DNA of 64,000 nt from assembly GCF_000671395.1 (NCBI RefSeq), contig NZ_AQQY01000010.1:48432-112431 (forward strand), in the 5' to 3' direction. Numbering within the stretch: position 1 is the first letter of the stretch; each line of letters starts with the position of its first letter. The position numbers and the translations under genes were made by a program. Under the pieces are notes generated by a model. That model worked only from the letters and a program-made list of their open reading frames with translations, was not told where the DNA came from and ran no database searches. This DNA comes from Actibacterium atlanticum (GTDB lineage Bacteria > Pseudomonadota > Alphaproteobacteria > Rhodobacterales > Rhodobacteraceae). Below, piece by piece: positions 7,533-17,799 of this stretch.

Positions 7533-8537
7533 TTATTTCAGCGCGAAGTTGCCTTCGGGCAGATAGGCGTCGGTGAAGTACAGGGACGCGTCAGGCGCTG
7601 ACTTGAACTCGTATGTTTCGCCGATCTGGGCCAAGGCGGCCTCCATACGTTCGGCGTCGATCCCACCCATGCCGTTTTCCATGACGTAATCGGTGGCAAC
7701 GTTGTCGTCGATCGCCAGTTTCAGACGCCAGGCCTCAAGGTCGACATCTGCGGCCGGGTTTCGCTTGGCAACCATGGCGGCACCGGCCGCGGGGTCCGCA
7801 ATGACGTCTTTCCAACCGGCGGCAACGGCGCCCAGGAAGCCTTTGACCAGATCTGGGTTGGCCTCGGCAAATTCTGTGTTCACAATGATCGCGTTGCCGT
7901 AAAGCGATAGGCCATAATCCGCCATCAAGATGGTGGAAATATCGTCTTCAGGCACGCCCAGACGCACAAGGTTCAGGAAAGACGAGAACGAGAACCCGGT
8001 GACGGCGGCGACTTTGCCTTCGGCCAGCATCGGTTCGCGGGTTGGGAATCCTACGGGTTCAACCGTGATCGCGCTGACGTCCAGATCGTTGGCAGACGCA
8101 AACGGCGGGAACTGGGCCCATGCGCCATCGGGCGGCGGGGCGCCCAGGACTTTACCTTCAAGGTCTTTCGGCGTTTCAACGCCCAGCGACTTGCGGCCCA
8201 CCACAGCGAAGGGCGGTTTGTCGTAGATCATCATCACGGCTGTGACAGGCGCGCCGGGGTTTTGATCCAGAAATTTCACCAAAGAGTTGATATCGGCAAA
8301 GCCAAAGGGAAACGCGCCGGTGGCAACCTTGGGGATCGCATCCAGCGAGCCTTTCCCGGCGCTGATTTCAACATCCAGCCCAGCAGCGGCAAAGTGGCCA
8401 TTATCGGCCGCGGCGAAATAGGCGGCCGAGGGGCCTTCGAATTTCCAGTCCAGTGTAAACGGGGTCTTGGTTTCAGCCAGAGCAGCCGTGGCGCTGATCG
8501 CAGCGGCGGCGGCGATGGCCAGAGATTTCATAAGCAT
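7533..8537 (-). CDS. ABC substrate-binding protein, NMT1/SsuA family
   Basis: 334 residues with a Sec signal peptide (MKSLAIAAAAAISATAALA, mature from about ETKTPFTLD). The fold resembles NMT1/THI5-like and SsuA periplasmic proteins that bind pyrimidines, sulfonates or aromatics. GAGGAA lies six bases before the ATG at 8537. It is first in the importer operon. No TPP riboswitch pattern was seen in the 145-bp leader, so thiamine-precursor transport has no regulatory support here. Ligand unassigned. Confidence 0.88.
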   Translation of the reverse strand: MLMKSLAIAAAAAISATAALAETKTPFTLDWKFEGPSAAYFAAADNGHFAAAGLDVEISAGKGSLDAIPKVATGAFPFGFADINSLVKFLDQNPGAPVTAVMMIYDKPPFAVVGRKSLGVETPKDLEGKVLGAPPPDGAWAQFPPFASANDLDVSAITVEPVGFPTREPMLAEGKVAAVTGFSFSSFLNLVRLGVPEDDISTILMADYGLSLYGNAIIVNTEFAEANPDLVKGFLGAVAAGWKDVIADPAAGAAMVAKRNPAADVDLEAWRLKLAIDDNVATDYVMENGMGGIDAERMEAALAQIGETYEFKSAPDASLYFTDAYLPEGNFALK

Positions 8538-8682
8538 CTTTTCTTCCTCGCACTTAAATCGCGTCGACCATGGCCGTACCGCGTATCAGCGACGAGGGGG
8601 TGGCAAGGTCAACTGCATTGCAGAATATGCATTTGTTGACCGATTGGGCAAACTTTTACCGAATGCACAAAAATCGGGCCGC

Positions 8683-9330
8683 TCAGGGCGCGAGGCCAGC
8701 CGCCTGCGCCCCCGCGATCAAATCATCCGCTATAAAATGGGCAAGCCCAAGGGGGGCCGGTTTCATATCGGGCACTTGGACAACTGTCATGCCAGCTGCA
8801 AGCGCGGCGCGCACGCCGGTTTCGCTGTCTTCAAAGGCGATGCAATCGGACGGGGCGTGGCCCAAACGGCTGGCGGCCTCTAGGTAGGGGTCAGGCGCGG
8901 GTTTGGGGTTGGCAATACAGTTGAATCCAACAAGCGTGTCAAAGCGGTGGTCCAGCCCGGCTTGGCCCAGTTTTTCCCACGCACGTTTGGTTTGGGTCGA
9001 GGTGGCGATGGCTTTGGGCAGAGGCAGCGCATCGACCAGATCCAGCATCTCGACCGCGCGTGGTCGCAAGGGCACACCGTTTTCGAACCGACGGTCACAC
9101 GCGATGGTCCACAAGGTGTTCAGCCGGTCCATATCCAGATCATGGCCCAGAAAATCGCGCAGCAGCTGTGCGCCGGTTTCGTGATCTTTGCCCATCAGCT
9201 GATCCACAAAGAACTGATACGGCACGTCCAGCCCCATCTGCGCGCAGGCTTCGACACCGGCCTCTTGCGCGACACGCTCGGTATCCAGCAACAGGCCGTC
9301 CATGTCGAAAATAACCGCTTTGAACCGCAT
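8683..9330 (-). CDS. HAD-superfamily phosphatase, beta-phosphoglucomutase-like
   Basis: 215 residues. HAD motif I is FDMDGLLLDTE (catalytic Asp pair), motif II is the ATST segment, and motif III/IV is FEDSETGVRAALAAGM. A helical cap follows motif I, as in subfamily IA/beta-PGM enzymes that act on sugar phosphates or small phosphomonoesters. The ATG at 9330 has AGGAGG upstream; the open frame beyond it is not needed. It is cytoplasmic. Substrate cannot be told. Confidence 0.88.
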   Translation of the reverse strand: MRFKAVIFDMDGLLLDTERVAQEAGVEACAQMGLDVPYQFFVDQLMGKDHETGAQLLRDFLGHDLDMDRLNTLWTIACDRRFENGVPLRPRAVEMLDLVDALPLPKAIATSTQTKRAWEKLGQAGLDHRFDTLVGFNCIANPKPAPDPYLEAASRLGHAPSDCIAFEDSETGVRAALAAGMTVVQVPDMKPAPLGLAHFIADDLIAGAQAAGLAP

Positions 9331-9414
9331 CTCGCGCCCTCCTGTTTCAATGCCAGAGATAAGCAAGCCCCCCGATAAGTCGAGAGAGCCTGACGCAAGA
9401 TTTATGTCGGTTCG

Positions 9415-11397
9415 TTACAAGTCGATGCGGAACCGGGTAAACCCGCCGGGGGCCTCGCCCGCCGGAGAAATCGACATGCCCGGCACCTTGTCAGCATATT
9501 GCGCGGCCTTAGGGCCGGTGTCGAACAACACGCTGGTCCCCGGCAGGGCGGCAAAGCGCCAATTGGCGTCGGCCTGCAGGCTGACGGTGCCTTGTTCAAC
9601 GATATAGCGCACAACGACATCGCGGTTGGTATCAGGGGCCTCGAACACCACCGTTGTGCCGTCATTGCCGGGGAAGTGCCCGCCACCGCCTGCGCGATAG
9701 TTGTTTGTTGCGACGATGAATTCATCGTTCGGCGCGACCTGTTTGCCCTGATAGGTCAGGTTGATGATCCGGCGCGCACCCGGGTTGATAACCTCGCCCG
9801 AACGTTCGGCGTATTTCGAAGGCTGGCTCAGGTCGATTTCATAGTCGACCCCTTCGATGACGTCGAAATTGTAGCTGGGGAAATCCGGGTTCAACAGCAA
9901 CTGATCCGGCTGCCCCGGTGTGATCTGGTTGAACATGCCAGCCGAGCGTTCCAGCCAGTCGCGCAACTGGGCGCCACTGATCCGAACGGCGCGCAGGGTG
10001 TTGGGATAAAGGTACAGATCGGCGACATTCTTGATCGCGACATCGCCCACTGGTACGTCGGTATAATACTCGGGCCCGCCCCGCCCTCCGGCCTTGAATG
10101 GCGCTGCCGCGGAAAGGATAGGCAGCCCCTCATGCGGCGTGCCTTTCATCATTTCGCGCACGTACCATTGTTGGGCGTCCGCCACGATCTGAACCGAAGG
10201 ATCATCCGCAACCAGAGCGAAGTAGGAATGGAGCGGTGTAGTGGTTTTGCCCACAGCTCGGCGGACATAGGCCAGTGTTTCTTCGTGGTCCTTGGCCAGC
10301 GCCTCCAGCACGTATTGCTGGCTGTCGACCAAAGGCTGCACTTTGCGGTCTTCGCTGCGCTTGAAAATTGGCCGGGCCTCGGTCGCATGACCTATCACGC
10401 GCCATTCATTGCCCGAGCGTTCGATCATCAAGTCGATCAACCCCAGATGCGAGCCCCAGAACCCACCCATCGCGGCGGGTTTGCCGTGTATCGTGCCAGC
10501 CTTGGCATCGACGGCGGCCATGCCTTCGTAGGTTGAGGACGGGAAAACCAAGTGGCTGTGCCCGGTCAGCACGGCGTCTATGCCATCAATCGCAGCCAGC
10601 GGGACACTGGCGTTTTCCATGCCGTCAAAATGGTCGGCGCGCCCGATACCTGAATGCGACAGGGCGACGATCAGGTCCGCGCCCTCTTCCTTCATTTGCG
10701 GCACATAGGCGGCGGCGCTTTCAATAATGTCGCGTACCTGCACGTTGCCTTCCAGATGACGGCGATCCCAGTTCATGATTTGCGGCGGCACAAAGCCGAT
10801 CAGGCCGATGTTGATCTGATGACGCTGGCCCGCGCCATCGGTGACGTGTCGTTTCAGGATGACATAAGGTTTGACCAACGTGGTATCGCGCAGGGCGCTA
10901 CTGCCTTTTTCCTTGATTACATTTGCCGACACTACCGGGAAATCTGCCCCGGCAAGCGATTTCACCAGGAAATCCAGACCATAGTTGAACTCATGATTGC
11001 CCAGTGTTGTGGCGTCGAAACCAACGGTGTTCATCGCGGTGATCACCGGGTGCATGTCCCCTTCTTTCATGCCGCGTTCATAGGCGATGTAATCACCCAT
11101 CGGGTTGCCCTGCAGGAAGTCCCCGTTGTCCAATAAGATCGAGTTCGTGGCCTCTTGCCGGATCGCCCTGATATGGGTCGCAGTACGGGCAAGGCCCACG
11201 GTGTCCACCGGGCGATCCCCGTAATAGTCATAGGGGTACACATGCACATGGAGATCGGTTGTCTCCATGATGCGCAGATGCGCCTGGTTGCCCGCCGCCC
11301 GGGCCGAGAATGGATGCAGTGCGATCAAGGACGCCCCCGCAATACTGCCAGACAAGAATGCCCGGCGGTTCAGATCAGTTGTATCAGTACGTACCAC
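9415..11397 (-). CDS. cpdB: 2',3'-cyclic-nucleotide phosphodiesterase / 3'-nucleotidase, CpdB-like
   Basis: 660 residues. The N-terminus carries a twin-arginine signal (NRRAFLSG followed by a hydrophobic stretch and SARA), so it is exported folded. The metallophosphatase domain shows METTDLHVHVYPYD, GDFLQGNP, GNHEFNYG and the H-S-G/GHSH metal motifs; the C-terminal 5'-nucleotidase domain includes VATNNYRAGGGGHFPG. It hydrolyses extracytoplasmic nucleotides for phosphate and nucleoside scavenging. The start appears to be GTG with AGGGGC upstream. It is divergent from nudC. Confidence 0.92.
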   Translation of the reverse strand: MVRTDTTDLNRRAFLSGSIAGASLIALHPFSARAAGNQAHLRIMETTDLHVHVYPYDYYGDRPVDTVGLARTATHIRAIRQEATNSILLDNGDFLQGNPMGDYIAYERGMKEGDMHPVITAMNTVGFDATTLGNHEFNYGLDFLVKSLAGADFPVVSANVIKEKGSSALRDTTLVKPYVILKRHVTDGAGQRHQINIGLIGFVPPQIMNWDRRHLEGNVQVRDIIESAAAYVPQMKEEGADLIVALSHSGIGRADHFDGMENASVPLAAIDGIDAVLTGHSHLVFPSSTYEGMAAVDAKAGTIHGKPAAMGGFWGSHLGLIDLMIERSGNEWRVIGHATEARPIFKRSEDRKVQPLVDSQQYVLEALAKDHEETLAYVRRAVGKTTTPLHSYFALVADDPSVQIVADAQQWYVREMMKGTPHEGLPILSAAAPFKAGGRGGPEYYTDVPVGDVAIKNVADLYLYPNTLRAVRISGAQLRDWLERSAGMFNQITPGQPDQLLLNPDFPSYNFDVIEGVDYEIDLSQPSKYAERSGEVINPGARRIINLTYQGKQVAPNDEFIVATNNYRAGGGGHFPGNDGTTVVFEAPDTNRDVVVRYIVEQGTVSLQADANWRFAALPGTSVLFDTGPKAAQYADKVPGMSISPAGEAPGGFTRFRIDL

Positions 11398-11575
11398 TTT
11401 GCGCCCCTGCGATTAAACAGCGACGGCATTGTTCGCGCGGTGCGTTTCGTTGCCGTGACACTAGGATGAATTTTCTGCGGGGGCGAGATGGAAATCGCGC
11501 TTAAGGCGAGTTTTTATAATATTGCTAACGTTGGGCCTCCGTGGCACCAATGCGCCGACACAGAGTGAGGCGAAC

Positions 11576-12544
11576 ATGCAACACGCAGAGACAGTTACCT
11601 TTGGCGGTTCAGCGCTGGATCGCGCGGCTCATCTGCGCGGGGATGCGCAGCAGATGGCGCAGCTCTGGCAAAAGCCTGACACGCAGGTTGTGCCGCTCTG
11701 GCGTGGTAAGCCGTTGGTTCTCGCCGAGAGTTTGGATCAGTTGCACTGGCTGCGCGCGCAAGACCCGCTGGTTTCGGCCAGACAATGCGATGCGGTGTTC
11801 CTTGGGCTTGATGAGGACGGGCAGGCAAGGTTTGCCGCGGATTTGTCCGACTGGCAGCCCGATGTTCTGCCCGAAGATCTGAATGCGTTTGTCGACCTGT
11901 CTTTGCAGCATCACCCGGATTTGCCTGAAACCGTCGGTTTTGCCGAGTTGCGACGTGTTATGGCGCGTCTGTCAGCGCGCGATGCAGAGTATGCCGCGAT
12001 GGCGCGTGGGCTGTTCGAATGGCACCGCAGTCATGGGTTCTGTTCAAACTGTGGCGCCCCAAATACCCGAAGCTTTGCGGGGTGGCAGGCCACATGCTCC
12101 AGCTGTGGGCGGCATCACTTTCCGCGCACTGATCCGGTAGTGATCATGCTGATTACCCGGGGCAATTCAGTTTTGATGGGGCGCTCGCCGGGATGGCCCG
12201 AAGGGATGTATTCACTGCTGGCCGGGTTTGTTGAGCCGGGCGAGACGATCGAGGCCGCCGTGCGCCGAGAAACCTTTGAAGAAGCAGGAATTCGTGTCGG
12301 AGGTGTCAGCTATCTGGCGTCACAACCCTGGCCGTTTCCGGCGTCTTTGATGATGGGGTGTCGCGGGCAGGCGGTCACGGATGACATCAAGATTGATCCC
12401 GAAGAGATCGAAGATGCCCTTTGGGTCAGCCGCGAAGAAATGCTGCTTTCCTTTGCAGGTGAGCATTCTGAAATCGCTCCGGCGCGTTCCGGCGCGATTG
12501 CGCGGTTTTTACTTGAAAACTGGCTTGCGGATCGTCTGGATTAA
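11576..12544 (+). CDS. nudC: NAD(+) diphosphatase NudC
   Basis: 322 residues. A variable N-terminal domain precedes a zinc ribbon (CSNCG...CSSCG), then the Nudix box GFVEPGETIEAAVRRETFEE and the NADH-specific SQPWPFPAS array. The enzyme cleaves NAD(H) to NMN(H) and AMP; the E. coli homologue also removes NAD caps from RNA. The ATG at 11576 has GAGGCG upstream and is preferred over the frame start at 11522. It may be co-transcribed with the SRPBCC gene 39 bp downstream. Confidence 0.95.
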   Translation: MQHAETVTFGGSALDRAAHLRGDAQQMAQLWQKPDTQVVPLWRGKPLVLAESLDQLHWLRAQDPLVSARQCDAVFLGLDEDGQARFAADLSDWQPDVLPEDLNAFVDLSLQHHPDLPETVGFAELRRVMARLSARDAEYAAMARGLFEWHRSHGFCSNCGAPNTRSFAGWQATCSSCGRHHFPRTDPVVIMLITRGNSVLMGRSPGWPEGMYSLLAGFVEPGETIEAAVRRETFEEAGIRVGGVSYLASQPWPFPASLMMGCRGQAVTDDIKIDPEEIEDALWVSREEMLLSFAGEHSEIAPARSGAIARFLLENWLADRLD

Positions 12545-12583
12545 CGCCAGAAAAGAGCGGCATTCAAAACGGCGCGGCAACAT

Positions 12584-13063
12584 ATGAAATTCACCACTAA
12601 AGAAGACATCGAAGCCCCGATCGATCAGGTCTTTGCTGTGTTGTCGGATTTCGAATCCTATGAACGTGCGATCCTGCGCCGGGGCGCGGATTTGAACCGT
12701 ATTGATGACCTGACCGCGCCGGGCGTAGGCATGCGCTGGCTGTGCAAGTTCAAGTATCGTGGTCGTTTTCGGACGCTCACCGCTGATCTGGTTGAATTCG
12801 ACCCTGACGAAGTGATTAAGCTGAAAACCCACAGCAACGGTATCGACGGCATGTTTCAGATCGAACTGCTGAAGCTGTCTCAGCGCCATACCCGCCTTAG
12901 CGTCGTCATGGAGATGAAACCCAACACCCTGACCGCGCGCCTTTTCCTGCAGTCTCTGCGGCTGGCCAAGAGTGGCCTGACCCGCAAATTCAAGAAAAGC
13001 GTTCACGACTATGCCGAAGAATTGGAAGCCCGATTGGGCGGCAATACCGTCGGCTTTGCCTAA
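12584..13063 (+). CDS. SRPBCC (START-like) family protein
   Basis: 159 residues opening MKFTTKEDIEAPIDQVFAVL, the first strand and helix of the polyketide-cyclase/START-like fold with a hydrophobic pocket. No catalytic motif and no signal peptide are seen. It may bind a small lipid or hydrophobic ligand. Shine-Dalgarno is poor. It follows nudC in the same direction and is convergent with prephenate dehydratase. Confidence 0.75.
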   Translation: MKFTTKEDIEAPIDQVFAVLSDFESYERAILRRGADLNRIDDLTAPGVGMRWLCKFKYRGRFRTLTADLVEFDPDEVIKLKTHSNGIDGMFQIELLKLSQRHTRLSVVMEMKPNTLTARLFLQSLRLAKSGLTRKFKKSVHDYAEELEARLGGNTVGFA

Positions 13064-13067
13064 ATCG

Positions 13068-13089
13068 CGCGCCGCTTATTTGCGGCGCG
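13068..13089. terminator. Bidirectional hairpin at convergent 3' ends
   Basis: CGCGCCGC (13068-13075) pairs perfectly with GCGGCGCG (13082-13089) around TTATTT. It overlaps the prephenate dehydratase stop codon and closely follows the SRPBCC stop. Confidence 0.6.
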
Positions 13090-13921
13090 GATCGGCGGGA
13101 TACACGCCCAGGATGTCCATCTGACTGGTGAAATAGGCCAGTTCTTCCAAGGCCAACTGCACGTTTTTGTCATCCGGGTGGCCTTCGATATCGGCATAGA
13201 ATTGCGTTGCCGAGAAAGACCCGTCCACCATATAGCTTTCCAGCTTGGTCATGTTGACGCCGTTGGTCGCGAAACCACCCATCGCTTTATACAGCGCTGC
13301 CGGGATGTTGCGCACGCGGAACACAAAGCTGGTCATCATGCCAGAAGGGCCACGCCGCGACAGGTCAGGTGCGCGCGCCATAACCAAAAAGCGGGTGGTG
13401 TTGCGGTCATGGTCCTCAATGTGGCGGGCCAGAACCTCAAGGCCGTAGATCTCGCCCGCCAGTTCCGAGGCCAGCGCCGCCTGCGTAGGATCGCCCAGTT
13501 CTGCCACATGCATTGCCGAGCCCGCGGTATCAGCCCCGGTCAGCGGATCGATTCCATGCTGGCGCAAAAAGGCGCGACACTGGCCCAGCAAAACTGTGTG
13601 GCTTTGTGCGGTTTTGACCTTGTCCAACTGCGACCCTTTGACACCCAAAAGGTTAATGTGCACCCGCACGAAGGCCTCGTTGATAATGTGCAGCCCGGAT
13701 TCAGGCAAAAGGCGATGAATATCGGCGACCCGGCCATAGGTCGAGTTCTCGACCGGCAGCATTGCCAGATCGGCACGCCCTTCGCGGACAGATTCGATAA
13801 CGCCCTCAAAGGTTTTGCAGGGAAGGGCCTCTAATTCAGGGTAAGCCTCGTGGCAGGCCTGATGCGAGTAGGCTCCAGGCTCTCCTTGGAAGGCAATCCG
13901 CCCAGTCTTGATGCTGTTCAT
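13076..13921 (-). CDS. pheA: Prephenate dehydratase
   Basis: 281 residues. The PDT domain starts GRIAFQGEPGAYSHQA and contains NSTYGRVADIH and the NTTRF catalytic motif; the C-terminal ACT domain carries the LESY phenylalanine-binding element. It converts prephenate to phenylpyruvate and is normally feedback-inhibited by phenylalanine. No chorismate mutase domain is fused. The ATG at 13921 is preferred over the frame start at 13978. It is divergent from a membrane cytochrome c gene, an arrangement common in Rhodobacteraceae. Confidence 0.95.
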   Translation of the reverse strand: MNSIKTGRIAFQGEPGAYSHQACHEAYPELEALPCKTFEGVIESVREGRADLAMLPVENSTYGRVADIHRLLPESGLHIINEAFVRVHINLLGVKGSQLDKVKTAQSHTVLLGQCRAFLRQHGIDPLTGADTAGSAMHVAELGDPTQAALASELAGEIYGLEVLARHIEDHDRNTTRFLVMARAPDLSRRGPSGMMTSFVFRVRNIPAALYKAMGGFATNGVNMTKLESYMVDGSFSATQFYADIEGHPDDKNVQLALEELAYFTSQMDILGVYPADPRRK

Positions 13922-14026
13922 CGCACTTTCTTCGCTTTCTTCCGGGTGTTCGCGGTAACTACACCTTGCATCACCCAAGGGGAAGCGCGTAGATGTGCCG
14001 CAAAGCAGAGACTACGGGAGAGCGTC

Positions 14027-14554
14027 ATGTTTGACACAATGACGATTACTAAGGTTATCGGCGCCGTTTGCGGCTCGCTTCTGATTTTCCTGTTGGGAAG
14101 TTGGGCGGCAGAATCGCTGTATCACACGGGCGGCGGTCATGGTCATGGTGATGATCACCAGCAAGCCTATGTCATCGACACGGGCGCCGATGAGGCTGAA
14201 GAAGCCGCGGAAGAAGAAGTGCAAGTTCCCTTCGCTGAGTATCTGGCCGCAGCTGATGCTGCCAGCGGCGAGAAAGTTTTCAAGAAATGTAAAGCCTGCC
14301 ACAAAGTGGATGGCAACAACGGCACAGGCCCTTACCTGAATGGGGTTGTTGGCCGCGCTGCAGGTTCGGCTGATGGCTTTGGTTACTCGGGCGCACTGGT
14401 TGCGGTTGTCGACAACTGGACCCCGGAGCACCTGAACGGTTTCCTCGAGAACCCCAAAGGTTACGCACCGGGCAACAAGATGTCGTTCAAAGGTCTGAAC
14501 AAGGTTGAAGACCGCGCCAATCTGGTAGCTTACCTTCAGTCTCTGGGCGGCTAA
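14027..14554 (+). CDS. Membrane-anchored class I cytochrome c (c552/cy type)
   Basis: 175 residues. One N-terminal transmembrane anchor (about 8-28) is followed by a His/Gly segment (GGGHGHGDDHQQ) and an acidic linker, then a class I cytochrome domain with CKACH heme attachment and a Met ligand in NKMSFKG. It resembles Paracoccus CycM and Rhodobacter cytochrome cy, which carry electrons from the bc1 complex to terminal oxidases while tethered to the membrane. GGGAGAG precedes the ATG at 14027. A strong terminator follows, so it is probably monocistronic. A likely donor to the cbb3 oxidase encoded 10 kb away. Confidence 0.92.
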   Translation: MFDTMTITKVIGAVCGSLLIFLLGSWAAESLYHTGGGHGHGDDHQQAYVIDTGADEAEEAAEEEVQVPFAEYLAAADAASGEKVFKKCKACHKVDGNNGTGPYLNGVVGRAAGSADGFGYSGALVAVVDNWTPEHLNGFLENPKGYAPGNKMSFKGLNKVEDRANLVAYLQSLGG

Positions 14555-14580
14555 GCCTCCCGCGACTATCGAAATGTCTA

Positions 14581-14608
14581 AGGCCGTCCCATCCGGGGCG
14601 GCCTTTTT
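14581..14608 (+). terminator. Rho-independent terminator of the cytochrome c gene
   Basis: AGGCCGTCCC, loop ATCC, GGGGCGGCCT, then five T. The stem has one G-T wobble. Confidence 0.85.
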
Positions 14609-14718
14609 CTTGTGCGATCACGTCTGTTCACGCAATCTCAACTTGAACACTGGCGCAGCCCCGCCTTTACTTGACCCTGACGCATTCGGGACCACGTCTC
14701 GATAAACAGGAGGATTTC

Positions 14719-16626
14719 ATGCACGATCACCGTAGGGCGAAGGCCGTCGCCATTTCCAAGGCACAATCCACGCCAAACTGGGCGGGCTGGGCGTTGGGTG
14801 CCGGGCTTATTGCTTTGCTGGCAGCGGCGCCGATGGCGCGGGCCGAAGAGGTGATCAAAGCCCATGGGATATCGACCTTCGCTGAACTTAAGTACCCCGC
14901 TGATTTTCCGCATCTGGATTACGTAAACCCCGATGCCCCTAAGGGGGGCGAGATTTCGATCTGGGCGTTTGGCTCGTATGACAACATGCACGCCTATACG
15001 ATCAAAGGCAGTGCGGAACGCCTGTCGTCCGTGTTTTTCGAGTCCCTTTTGGCTGGAACGGCTGATGAGATCGGCTCGGGCTACTGTCTGCTGTGTGAAA
15101 CGCTGGAATACCCTAAGGACCGGAGCTGGGTGATCTTTAACCTGCGCCCCGAGGCCAAATTCTCTGATGGCAGCCCGCTGACCGCCGAAGACGTCGTGTT
15201 TTCATATGAAACTTTTCGCGACAAAGGCCTGCCCAGCTATCGCGCGCAGCTGACGCAAAAGGTTGAAACCGCCGAGGCTCTGGGCCCGCATCAGGTGAAG
15301 TTCACCTTTAAGACGGATGCCCCCAAACGCGATCTGCCGCAAGACGTAGGCAGCATACCGATTTTCTCCAAGGCGCATTACATTGCCAATGACCGCGACT
15401 TTGAAGAGACCTCTCTGGAGCCTTTGCTTGGCTCGGGCCCTTACGTTGTTAAAGAGCTGGATGTGGGGAAGACCTCTGTCTACGGCTACAACGAAGATTA
15501 CTGGGGTGCCGACCTGCCGATCAACATCGGTCGCAACAACTTTGCGACCCTGCGGCTCGAATACTACGCCGATTACAACTCGGCGTTCGAGGGGTTCAAA
15601 GGCGGCACCTATACGTTCCGCAACGAAGCTTCCTCGAAAACATGGGCCACGTCTTACGACTTCCCTGCGGTTGAAAACGGTCAGGTCAAGAAAGTCGAAC
15701 TGCCCGACGGGAACAAAGCGACCAATCAGGCTTTTATTCTGAACACGCGCAACCCGCATCTACAGGACCGCCGCGTGCGTCAGGCGCTGGGCTTGATGTT
15801 CAACTTTGAATGGTCCAACGAGAAACTGTTTTATGGCCTATATGCGCGGGTGAACTCGTTCTGGGAAAACACCGACATGGCCGCCGAGGGCCTGCCGTCG
15901 CCCGAAGAACTGGCAATTCTGGAACCTTTGGCCGATATCCTGCCCCCCGGCGTGCTGGATCAGCCGCCGCTGGATGCGCCGACGTCAGGCGCACGTCAGT
16001 TGGATCGCAAGAACCTGCGCGCCGCCGCAGCGTTGCTGGACGAGGCCGGCTGGATTGTTGGCGACGACGGTATGCGCCGCAATGACATCGGTGAAACCCT
16101 GCGGGTTGAGTTTCTGAATGACAGTCAAACCTTTGATCGTGTCATCAACCCCTATGTGGAAAACCTGCGCCGATTGGGCGTAGATGCGGTGCACGAGCGG
16201 GTCGACAACGCGCAGGCCACCAATCGCGAACGCCCTCCCGAGTATGATTTTGATCTGGTCACCGGCTTTCTGAGCACCGGTTACATCCCGGGTTCCGAAT
16301 TGCGCCAGTATTTCGGGTCCCAAACCGCCGATACCTCGACCTTCAACAAGATGGGGCTGCGTTCCGAGGCTGTCGACAAGCTGATCGATGTGGTGCTGGC
16401 TGCCGAGAGCGAAGCCGAAATGAAAACCGCCGTACGGGCGCTTGACCGGGTCTTGCGCGCGGAAAGCTTCTGGATCCCGCAGTGGTATAAGAATGCCCAC
16501 ACGGTGGCCTATTACGACATCTTCGAGCACCCCGATCCGCTTCCCCCCTATTCTCTGGGAAATCTGGATTTCTGGTGGTACAACGCTGAAAAAGCAGAAA
16601 AACTGAAGGCCGAAGGCGCCTTCTGA
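14719..16626 (+). CDS. yejA: Peptide ABC transporter substrate-binding protein, YejA-like
   Basis: 635 residues of SBP family 5 with a signal peptide ending near [11 protein letters not shown]. The mature N-terminus ([23 protein letters not shown], read here in part) and the [12 protein letters not shown] segment match YejA, the binding protein of the microcin C / oligopeptide importer. AGGAGG lies just before the ATG at 14719, which is preferred over the frame start at 14671. First gene of yejABEF. Known homologues take up peptides and contribute to antimicrobial-peptide sensitivity or tolerance. Confidence 0.92.
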   Translation: MHDHRRAKAVAISKAQSTPNWAGWALGAGLIALLAAAPMARAEEVIKAHGISTFAELKYPADFPHLDYVNPDAPKGGEISIWAFGSYDNMHAYTIKGSAERLSSVFFESLLAGTADEIGSGYCLLCETLEYPKDRSWVIFNLRPEAKFSDGSPLTAEDVVFSYETFRDKGLPSYRAQLTQKVETAEALGPHQVKFTFKTDAPKRDLPQDVGSIPIFSKAHYIANDRDFEETSLEPLLGSGPYVVKELDVGKTSVYGYNEDYWGADLPINIGRNNFATLRLEYYADYNSAFEGFKGGTYTFRNEASSKTWATSYDFPAVENGQVKKVELPDGNKATNQAFILNTRNPHLQDRRVRQALGLMFNFEWSNEKLFYGLYARVNSFWENTDMAAEGLPSPEELAILEPLADILPPGVLDQPPLDAPTSGARQLDRKNLRAAAALLDEAGWIVGDDGMRRNDIGETLRVEFLNDSQTFDRVINPYVENLRRLGVDAVHERVDNAQATNRERPPEYDFDLVTGFLSTGYIPGSELRQYFGSQTADTSTFNKMGLRSEAVDKLIDVVLAAESEAEMKTAVRALDRVLRAESFWIPQWYKNAHTVAYYDIFEHPDPLPPYSLGNLDFWWYNAEKAEKLKAEGAF

Positions 16627-16642
16627 GCAGGCAGGTAATTCC

Positions 16643-17797
16643 ATGGGCGCCTATATCCTCAGGCGATTGGCTCTGATCATCCCGACACTTCTTGGGATCA
16701 TGCTGATCAACTTTGCCCTTACGCAATTCGTGCCCGGCGGCCCGATTGAACAGATCATCGCCCAAAGCCAGGGCGAAGGCGACGTGTTCGAAGGCATCGC
16801 CGGTGGCGGGGATGCGGGCGCTGAAAGCGGGCAGGGCAACGATGAACGCTATCTTGGCGCGCGCGGCTTGCCGCCCGAGTTTCTGGCCGAGCTAGAGGTC
16901 GAACTGGGTTTCGCCCGTATCGTCTGTGCCCCCGGGTTCGACGGGGAACCTGATCTGAAGGCACCTGAATGCGCCAAGGAAGACATTGGCATCGTTGAAC
17001 GCTTCGGCATCATGATGGGCAACTATCTGACCTTTGATTTTGGCGACAGTTACTTTCGATCAACCGGGGTGATTGATCTGGTCATTGAAAAAATGCCTGT
17101 CTCGATCACGCTGGGCCTGTGGTCTACGCTGATCGCCTATATCATCTCGATCCCGCTGGGCATTCGCAAGGCGGTCAAGGATGGCTCGGCGTTCGATACA
17201 TGGACCTCGGGCGCGATTATCGTTGGCTATGCCATCCCCGGCTTTCTGTTCGCGTTGCTGTTGTTGGTGGTATTCGCGGGGGGGTCGTATTTCAAATGGT
17301 TCCCGCTCAGGGGGCTGACATCGGACGGGTTCGAAGACCTTTCTCTGATCGGCAAGGTGCTGGATTACTTCTGGCACATCGCCCTGCCGGTGCTGGCCTC
17401 GACCATTTCGGGTTTTGCCACCCTGACCCTGCTGACCAAAAACAGCTTTCTGGACGAGATCAAAAAGCAATACGTCATGACCGCCCGCGCCAAAGGGCTG
17501 GGTGAGAGCAAGGTCCTGTATGGCCACGTCTTCCGCAACGCCATGCTGATCGTGATCGCCGGTTTCCCGGCGCTGTTCATCGGGGTGTTCTTTGGCTCTT
17601 CGATCATCATCGAAACCCTGTTCTCGCTCGATGGTTTGGGCCGCTTGGGGTTTGAGGCAGCCGTGGCGCGCGATTACCCGGTGGTATTTGGCACGCTCTA
17701 TGTGTTCGGGTTGATCGGCCTGCTGGTGGGTATCCTGTCAGACCTGATGTATGTGCTGGTTGATCCGCGGATCGACTTTGAAAGCCGGGAGACGTGA
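16643..17797 (+). CDS. yejB: Peptide ABC transporter permease, YejB-like
   Basis: 384 residues with about six transmembrane helices and a DppB-type BPD_transp_1 domain; the EAA loop is near [20 protein letters not shown]. The N-terminal [18 protein letters not shown] helix is characteristic. A long periplasmic insert (about 45-105), rich in Gly, Glu and Asp, separates helix 1 from the core, as is usual for YejB. It starts 16 bp after yejA and pairs with YejE as the heterodimeric channel. Confidence 0.93.
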   Translation: MGAYILRRLALIIPTLLGIMLINFALTQFVPGGPIEQIIAQSQGEGDVFEGIAGGGDAGAESGQGNDERYLGARGLPPEFLAELEVELGFARIVCAPGFDGEPDLKAPECAKEDIGIVERFGIMMGNYLTFDFGDSYFRSTGVIDLVIEKMPVSITLGLWSTLIAYIISIPLGIRKAVKDGSAFDTWTSGAIIVGYAIPGFLFALLLLVVFAGGSYFKWFPLRGLTSDGFEDLSLIGKVLDYFWHIALPVLASTISGFATLTLLTKNSFLDEIKKQYVMTARAKGLGESKVLYGHVFRNAMLIVIAGFPALFIGVFFGSSIIIETLFSLDGLGRLGFEAAVARDYPVVFGTLYVFGLIGLLVGILSDLMYVLVDPRIDFESRET

Positions 17798-17799
17798 TC

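Noticed and set aside
8635..8653. Imperfect palindrome (GTTGACCGATTGGGCAAAC) upstream of the importer
   Set aside because: The half-sites agree at only about half the positions and no family match is evident; too weak to list as an operator.
8538..8682. Possible thiamine (TPP) riboswitch before the NMT1-type importer
   Set aside because: No CTGAGA-type or ACCTGATCTGG-like core was seen in the leader on either strand.
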